64,000 nt of DNA from Mycobacterium paraffinicum (GTDB lineage: Bacteria > Actinomycetota > Actinomycetes > Mycobacteriales > Mycobacteriaceae), in NCBI RefSeq assembly GCF_001907675.1, contig NZ_MPNT01000009.1, forward strand, positions 75,254 through 139,253, given 5' to 3'. Numbering within the stretch: position 1 is the stretch's first letter; each line of letters opens with the position of its first letter. Shown piece by piece: positions 60,903 through 64,000 of the stretch. The notes under the pieces were generated by a model. That model was not told where the DNA came from, made no database searches, and was given only the letters and a program-made list of their open reading frames with translations. Made by a program: the position numbers and the translations under genes.

Positions 60903-61869
60903 CTCCATCTTCGCCGTCGTCGTCACCCACCGGCGCCCGGACGAACTGGCCAAGTCACTGGGCACCCTGAGCAGCCAGACCCGGGTGCCCGACCATCTCA
61001 TCGTCGTCGATAACGACGGGTGCGGTGACGGCCGGGTCCGCGACCTGGTGGCCGGCCAGCCCATCCCGACCACCTACCTGCCCTCCCGCCGAAACCTCGG
61101 CGGCGCAGGCGGTTTCGCGCTGGGCATGCTGCACGCGCTGGCCCACGGCGCCGACTGGGTATGGCTCGCCGACGACGACGGGCGACCGCAGGACTCGAAC
61201 GTGCTGGCCACGTTGCTGGAGTGCGCCGAAAAGCACGGCCTGGCCGAAGTGTCGCCGATGGTATGCAATATGGACGACCCGGAGCGGCTCGCGTTCCCGC
61301 TGCGCCGCGGCCTGGTATGGCGTAGGCGCGCAAGCGAATTGCGTACCGAGTCGGGACAGGACCTGCTGCCGGGGATCGCGTCGCTGTTCAACGGCGCGCT
61401 GTTCCGGGCGTCCACACTCGAGGCGATCGGCGTCCCCGACTTGCGCCTGTTCATCCGCGGCGACGAAGTCGAGATGCATCGGCGGCTGGTGCGGTCGGGC
61501 TTGCCGTTCGGCACCTGCTTGGATGCGATCTACCTGCACCCGTGCGGCTCGGCGGAATTCCGGCCGATCCTGGGCGGCCGCATGCACACCCAATACCCCG
61601 ACGACCCCAGCAAGCGGTTCTACACCTACCGCAACCGCGGCTACCTGCTGTCCCAGCCCGGCCTGCGCAAGCTGCAGCTTCAGGAGTGGGTCCGGTTCGG
61701 GTGGTATTTCCTGGTGACCCGCCGCGATCCCAAGGGCCTGGCCGAGTGGATTCGGTTGCGGCGCTTGGGCCGTCGCGAACAGTTCGGCAAACCTCGTGGC
61801 GGGTCGTCGCGAACAGTCGAAGCCGGGCGAAGCGGGTCGCCACCATCGGAGCCGGGAGGATCGGCATGA
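60895..61869 (+). CDS. glfT1: Galactofuranosyltransferase GlfT1
   Basis: A 324-residue GT2 enzyme that adds the first galactofuranose residues to the rhamnosyl linker of arabinogalactan. The GT-A domain has VVVTHRRPDELAKSL, VVDNDGCGD, metal-binding WLADDDGRP, and the acceptor region IRGDEVEMHRRLVRSG. It is about 20 residues longer than the 304 I recall for M. tuberculosis GlfT1; the extra tail (GSSRTVEAGRSGSPPSE) is encoded by a sequence resembling the tcrXY repeat. ATG at 60895 lies within the wzt 3' end; stop overlaps wzm (ATGA). Confidence 0.92.
   Translation: MSDSIFAVVVTHRRPDELAKSLGTLSSQTRVPDHLIVVDNDGCGDGRVRDLVAGQPIPTTYLPSRRNLGGAGGFALGMLHALAHGADWVWLADDDGRPQDSNVLATLLECAEKHGLAEVSPMVCNMDDPERLAFPLRRGLVWRRRASELRTESGQDLLPGIASLFNGALFRASTLEAIGVPDLRLFIRGDEVEMHRRLVRSGLPFGTCLDAIYLHPCGSAEFRPILGGRMHTQYPDDPSKRFYTYRNRGYLLSQPGLRKLQLQEWVRFGWYFLVTRRDPKGLAEWIRLRRLGRREQFGKPRGGSSRTVEAGRSGSPPSEPGGSA
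61817..61849 (+). repeat. Degenerate MIRU-like repeat at glfT1/wzm junction
   Basis: These 33 bases match the tcrY-strand form of the 54-base repeat (40905-40937, reverse complement) at 27 positions, with GAAGCCGGGCG and GCGGGTCGC blocks conserved. The match lies in the same orientation relative to transcription and 16 bases before the ATGA overlap. Confidence 0.6.
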
Positions 61870-62696
61870 CGTTTCTGGACGCCGCCGCCCAGTCGCGGAC
61901 CTTCACCCGCGCCCGCGGCGACCTGATCGCCGGCTTCCGCCGGCACGAGCTGTGGCTGCACCTGGGCTGGCAGGACATCAAGCAGCGCTACCGTCGCTCG
62001 GTGCTGGGCCCGTTCTGGATCACCATCGCGACCGGCACCACCGCCGTCGCGATGGGCGGCCTGTACTCCAAGCTGTTTCACCTCGAGCTCGCCGTCCACC
62101 TGCCGTACGTCACGCTGGGCCTGATCGTCTGGAACCTCATCAACGCCGCCATCTTGGAGGGCGCCGACGTCTTCGTCGCCAACGAGGGACTGATCAAGCA
62201 ACTGCCGACGCCGCTGTCCGTGCACGTGTACCGATTGGTGTGGCGGCAGATGATCCTGTTCGCGCACAACATCGTCATCTACGCCGTCATCGCGGTCATC
62301 TATCCCAAGCCGTGGTCGTGGGCGGACCTGTCGGTCATCCCGGCGCTGGGGCTGATCGTGCTCAATTGCATTTGGGTGTCACTGTGTTTCGGCATCCTGG
62401 CCACCCGGTACCGCGACATCGGCCCGCTGCTGTTCTCCGTCGTGCAGTTGCTGTTCTTCATGACGCCGATCATCTGGAACGACGACACGTTGCGGCAACA
62501 GGGCGCCGGCCGCTGGTCGCGGATCGTCGAACTCAACCCGCTGCTGCACTATCTCGACATCGTCCGCGCGCCGCTGCTGGGCGCCCACCAGGAGCTGCGG
62601 CACTGGGCCGTGGTGGTGGGGCTGACCGCCGTCGGCTGGGTGCTGGCGGCGTTCGCGATGCGGCAATACCGCGCCCGGGTCCCGTACTGGGTCTAG
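61866..62696 (+). CDS. wzm: Galactan ABC exporter permease (Wzm/RfbD-type, Rv3783)
   Basis: A 276-residue permease of the ABC-2 polysaccharide exporter family. About six helices (for example VYRLVWRQMILFAHNIVIYAV split over two segments, LLFSVVQLLFFMTPIIW) and the conserved RYRRSVLGPFWIT, LKQ-like and NPLLHYLDIVRAPLLG blocks are visible. Works with wzt. ATG at 61866 overlaps the glfT1 stop. It converges on the DUF732 gene with 11 bases between stops. Confidence 0.92.
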   Translation: MTFLDAAAQSRTFTRARGDLIAGFRRHELWLHLGWQDIKQRYRRSVLGPFWITIATGTTAVAMGGLYSKLFHLELAVHLPYVTLGLIVWNLINAAILEGADVFVANEGLIKQLPTPLSVHVYRLVWRQMILFAHNIVIYAVIAVIYPKPWSWADLSVIPALGLIVLNCIWVSLCFGILATRYRDIGPLLFSVVQLLFFMTPIIWNDDTLRQQGAGRWSRIVELNPLLHYLDIVRAPLLGAHQELRHWAVVVGLTAVGWVLAAFAMRQYRARVPYWV

Positions 62697-62707
62697 CGAT
62701 GTAGCGC

Positions 62708-63073
62708 TCACATGAGGGGCGGCAGCGGATTGAGCCAGTCCAGCGAACCGTCGATCTGCCCCTTGTACTGCGGGCAGTAGGCGGACACCGAGAGCCCGAC
62801 GAAGAACCCGGCTTGCCGCGCCGAAAGGTTGGTGTCCTTCATCACCTTCATCGCCACGACGCTGGATTTCTGGTTCCGGTCGAGCCCGGCGCAGACGGCG
62901 CGGCCCATCGCGATCGCGGTGCCCGGGTCGTTCATGACGATGCCGTTGGCCGCCAGGGCGCCCACGAAGGCGTCGTCGGACGGGTCGGCGACCGCCGGGG
63001 CAGCAGCGACCAGCGCGACGACGGCCAGCGCGGCCGCGGCGACCGTCGACCTCGTTACCGGACCGACGTTCAT
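62708..63073 (-). CDS. DUF732 exported protein
   Basis: The 121-residue protein has a signal peptide (VAAAALAVVALVAAAPAVA, cleavage before DPSD) and a DUF732 domain: DDAFVGALAANGIVMNDP, GRAVCAGLDRNQ and VGLSVSAYCPQYKGQ, with the two cysteines forming a probable disulfide. DUF732 proteins are numerous in mycobacteria and of unknown function. ATG at 63073 is preferred; two in-frame GTGs sit up to 9 bases upstream. Confidence 0.86.
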   Translation of the reverse strand: MNVGPVTRSTVAAAALAVVALVAAAPAVADPSDDAFVGALAANGIVMNDPGTAIAMGRAVCAGLDRNQKSSVVAMKVMKDTNLSARQAGFFVGLSVSAYCPQYKGQIDGSLDWLNPLPPLM

Positions 63074-63150
63074 ATCCACCACGATAGGCCGCGATCACCC
63101 TCCAAGAATTCATAGAGGATCCCGCAAGGCCGGCGCCCGACGCTGTGCCC

Positions 63151-63672
63151 ATGCGTAACACCGCTTTCGCCGATGGGGCCCGCGTGGCCACGATCCACCG
63201 CGCCGACGCGCCGCTGGGCCGCACCGCCAGGTTCCACTTGCGCAGGTTGTTCGACAACCTGCCCTGCTGCCACCGCTCGTGGGCCAACCACGGCAAGCGC
63301 TTCTTCCTGCACGGGTACGAGCGGGCCTTCGACATCGAGTTCGCCTGCGCCGAAACCGAAGCCGACACCGACGCGGTGATCGACGAGGCCACTCTGGACG
63401 AGGTCAAGACGGCGCTGCGGGGCCAGTTCGACCACACCACGCTGATCGCCGTCGACGACCCGCAGCGCGACCTGTTCGAGTTGCTGGCCGACCGGGGCGT
63501 CATCGACCTGCGGATCATGGACGACACCGGGATGGCGGGCACGGCCGCCTGGACGTTCGAGACGGTCGAAGGCATCGTCGCGCGGGCGACCGGCGGCCGC
63601 GTCTGGGTGTCCCGGATCAAGGCGCGGGAGAGCCGCAACAACGTCGTCACGCTCACGGCCGGCCCCGTTTAG
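63151..63672 (+). CDS. 6-pyruvoyl/6-carboxy-tetrahydropterin synthase-like protein
   Basis: A 173-residue T-fold protein. The zinc area reads LPCCHRSW and FFLHGYERAFDIEF, where PTPS/QueD proteins have a histidine and LHGHNY, so the second histidine of HGH is replaced by tyrosine. FDHTTLIAVDDP matches the LDHxxLN catalytic aspartate/histidine segment and KARESRNNVV the substrate-binding glutamate. Pterin or deazapurine chemistry is plausible but metal binding may be changed. ATG at 63151; 77-base divergent gap from DUF732. Confidence 0.7.
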   Translation: MRNTAFADGARVATIHRADAPLGRTARFHLRRLFDNLPCCHRSWANHGKRFFLHGYERAFDIEFACAETEADTDAVIDEATLDEVKTALRGQFDHTTLIAVDDPQRDLFELLADRGVIDLRIMDDTGMAGTAAWTFETVEGIVARATGGRVWVSRIKARESRNNVVTLTAGPV

Positions 63673-63691
63673 ACGAAATCCGACGCTCGCA

Positions 63692-63931
63692 ATGCCGATG
63701 CGGGAGTATGCGTTCGTGAGCGACGCCTCGGCAATCGGTTGCGTTGGGACGTTGACCGTGGCGACCCGCGGCGCCCGCGGCGCCGGGGAGGTGCTGGTCA
63801 CCGTGCGGGGCGCCAAGGAGGCCTTCCTGGCGTGGTCCGACCATCCCCTGCCGAAGGGCGCCCAGGTGCTGGTGGTGGAGGTCAGGGGTGCCCGGACGGT
63901 GGTCGTCGAACCCTGGCACGGCCTCGCCTGA
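63692..63931 (+). CDS. Small NfeD-like (OB-fold) protein
   Basis: A 79-residue protein, mostly beta strands: VGTLTVATRGARGAGEVLV, then GAKEAFLAWSDHPLPKGAQVLVVEV and ARTVVVEPW. The pattern (GxGEVxV...LPKGAxVxVVxV...VxVxP) is that of the soluble C-terminal OB domain of NfeD proteins, without the membrane helices. Partners of NfeD are SPFH/flotillin proteins; a new gene begins 59 bases downstream. Start at ATG 63692 or two codons later. Confidence 0.65.
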   Translation: MPMREYAFVSDASAIGCVGTLTVATRGARGAGEVLVTVRGAKEAFLAWSDHPLPKGAQVLVVEVRGARTVVVEPWHGLA

Positions 63932-63944
63932 TCCGAATTGACCA

Positions 63945-63959
63945 CCCGGCTTCGCCGGG
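63945..63959. terminator. Short GC hairpin
   Basis: CCCGGC (63945-63950) and GCCGGG (63954-63959) with a TTC loop, between the NfeD-like gene and the next start. Weak terminator or leader hairpin. Confidence 0.35.
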
Positions 63960-63990
63960 ATACAACAGCGAAACCCAAAAAGGAGTCCCC

Positions 63991-64000
63991 ATGCTCGGTT
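63991..64000 (+). CDS. Start of next gene, cut by window end
   Basis: AAGGAG at 63980-63985 followed five bases later by ATG and codons for Met-Leu-Gly. Only ten bases are present, so identity cannot be read. A flotillin/SPFH protein would be expected beside an NfeD-like gene, but this is a guess from context. Confidence 0.5.

Overview
The window looks like chromosome from a slow-growing Mycobacterium, most likely of the M. avium complex. That reading is inferred from very high GC, GTG/TTG starts, PE, LpqH, TcrXY, Bpa and galactan-export genes, and a gene order I recall from the M. tuberculosis Rv3752c-Rv3783 region. No species call can be proven from this sequence alone.

Layout. (1) 1-5122: end of prpB, then prpC and pyruvate carboxylase (propionate/methylcitrate and anaplerosis). 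(2) 5119-9292: a minus-strand operon of flavin monooxygenase, family III CoA-transferase and CitE/Mcl-type lyase, facing a GntR/FCD regulator across a strong double palindrome. (3) 9518-11600: TetR regulator, SDR, F420 (Ddn-type) reductase and the remnant of a haloalkane dehalogenase. (4) 11693-16439: a tightly packed minus-strand operon of sulfotransferase, metallo-beta-lactamase hydrolase, SDR, VOC protein and luciferase-like oxidoreductase; then DUF2237, an orphan PE gene behind 11-bp tandem repeats, a TM2 protein and an exported GH5 glycosidase. (5) 19258-22867: a lower-GC module next to tRNA-Ser(CGA), holding a DUF4185 protein with a helical N-terminus, a small four-cysteine exported protein and a convergent lipoprotein.

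(6) 23090-29597: tadA and its partner gene, tyrA, a glycolipid-binding-domain protein, the proXVWZ osmolyte importer and a LapA-like protein. (7) 29602-36852: aminoglycoside-phosphotransferase-like (APH) genes, a histidine phosphatase, a methyltransferase and a five-gene lipid/acyl-CoA operon with its own TetR gene. From memory, most of this block is absent between the matching M. tuberculosis genes. (8) 36922-45569: alkylsulfatase, lpqH, tcrY/tcrX with a three-copy 54-bp repeat at their junction, two tiny membrane proteins, a YjbR-like protein, a methyltransferase, another APH-like kinase and a Thr/Pro-rich exported protein.

(9) 46295-49211: a two-gene cassette (DUF1611 protein plus ornithine/alanine racemase family protein) bounded by 32-bp direct repeats that match at 31 positions. 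The right copy is the 3' end of an intact tRNA-Arg(ACG). This is the clearest candidate mobile or under-described system in the window. (10) 49242-57430: tRNA-Ser(GCT), hisC-like aminotransferase, echA21, lipE, a release-factor-fold (Rv2629-like) protein, tRNA-Ser(TGA), quinone oxidoreductase, and a class-V aminotransferase homologue that seems to lack its PLP lysine. (11) 57560-62696: GT-C glycosyltransferase, Bpa proteasome activator, then wzt-glfT1-wzm for galactan synthesis and export, with a degenerate copy of the tcrXY repeat at the glfT1/wzm junction. (12) 62708-64000: DUF732, PTPS-like and NfeD-like proteins, and the first codons of a further gene.

Two themes recur. Accessory modules sit beside tRNA genes, and short interspersed repeats occupy overlapping gene junctions in a way that changes protein termini without breaking frame.
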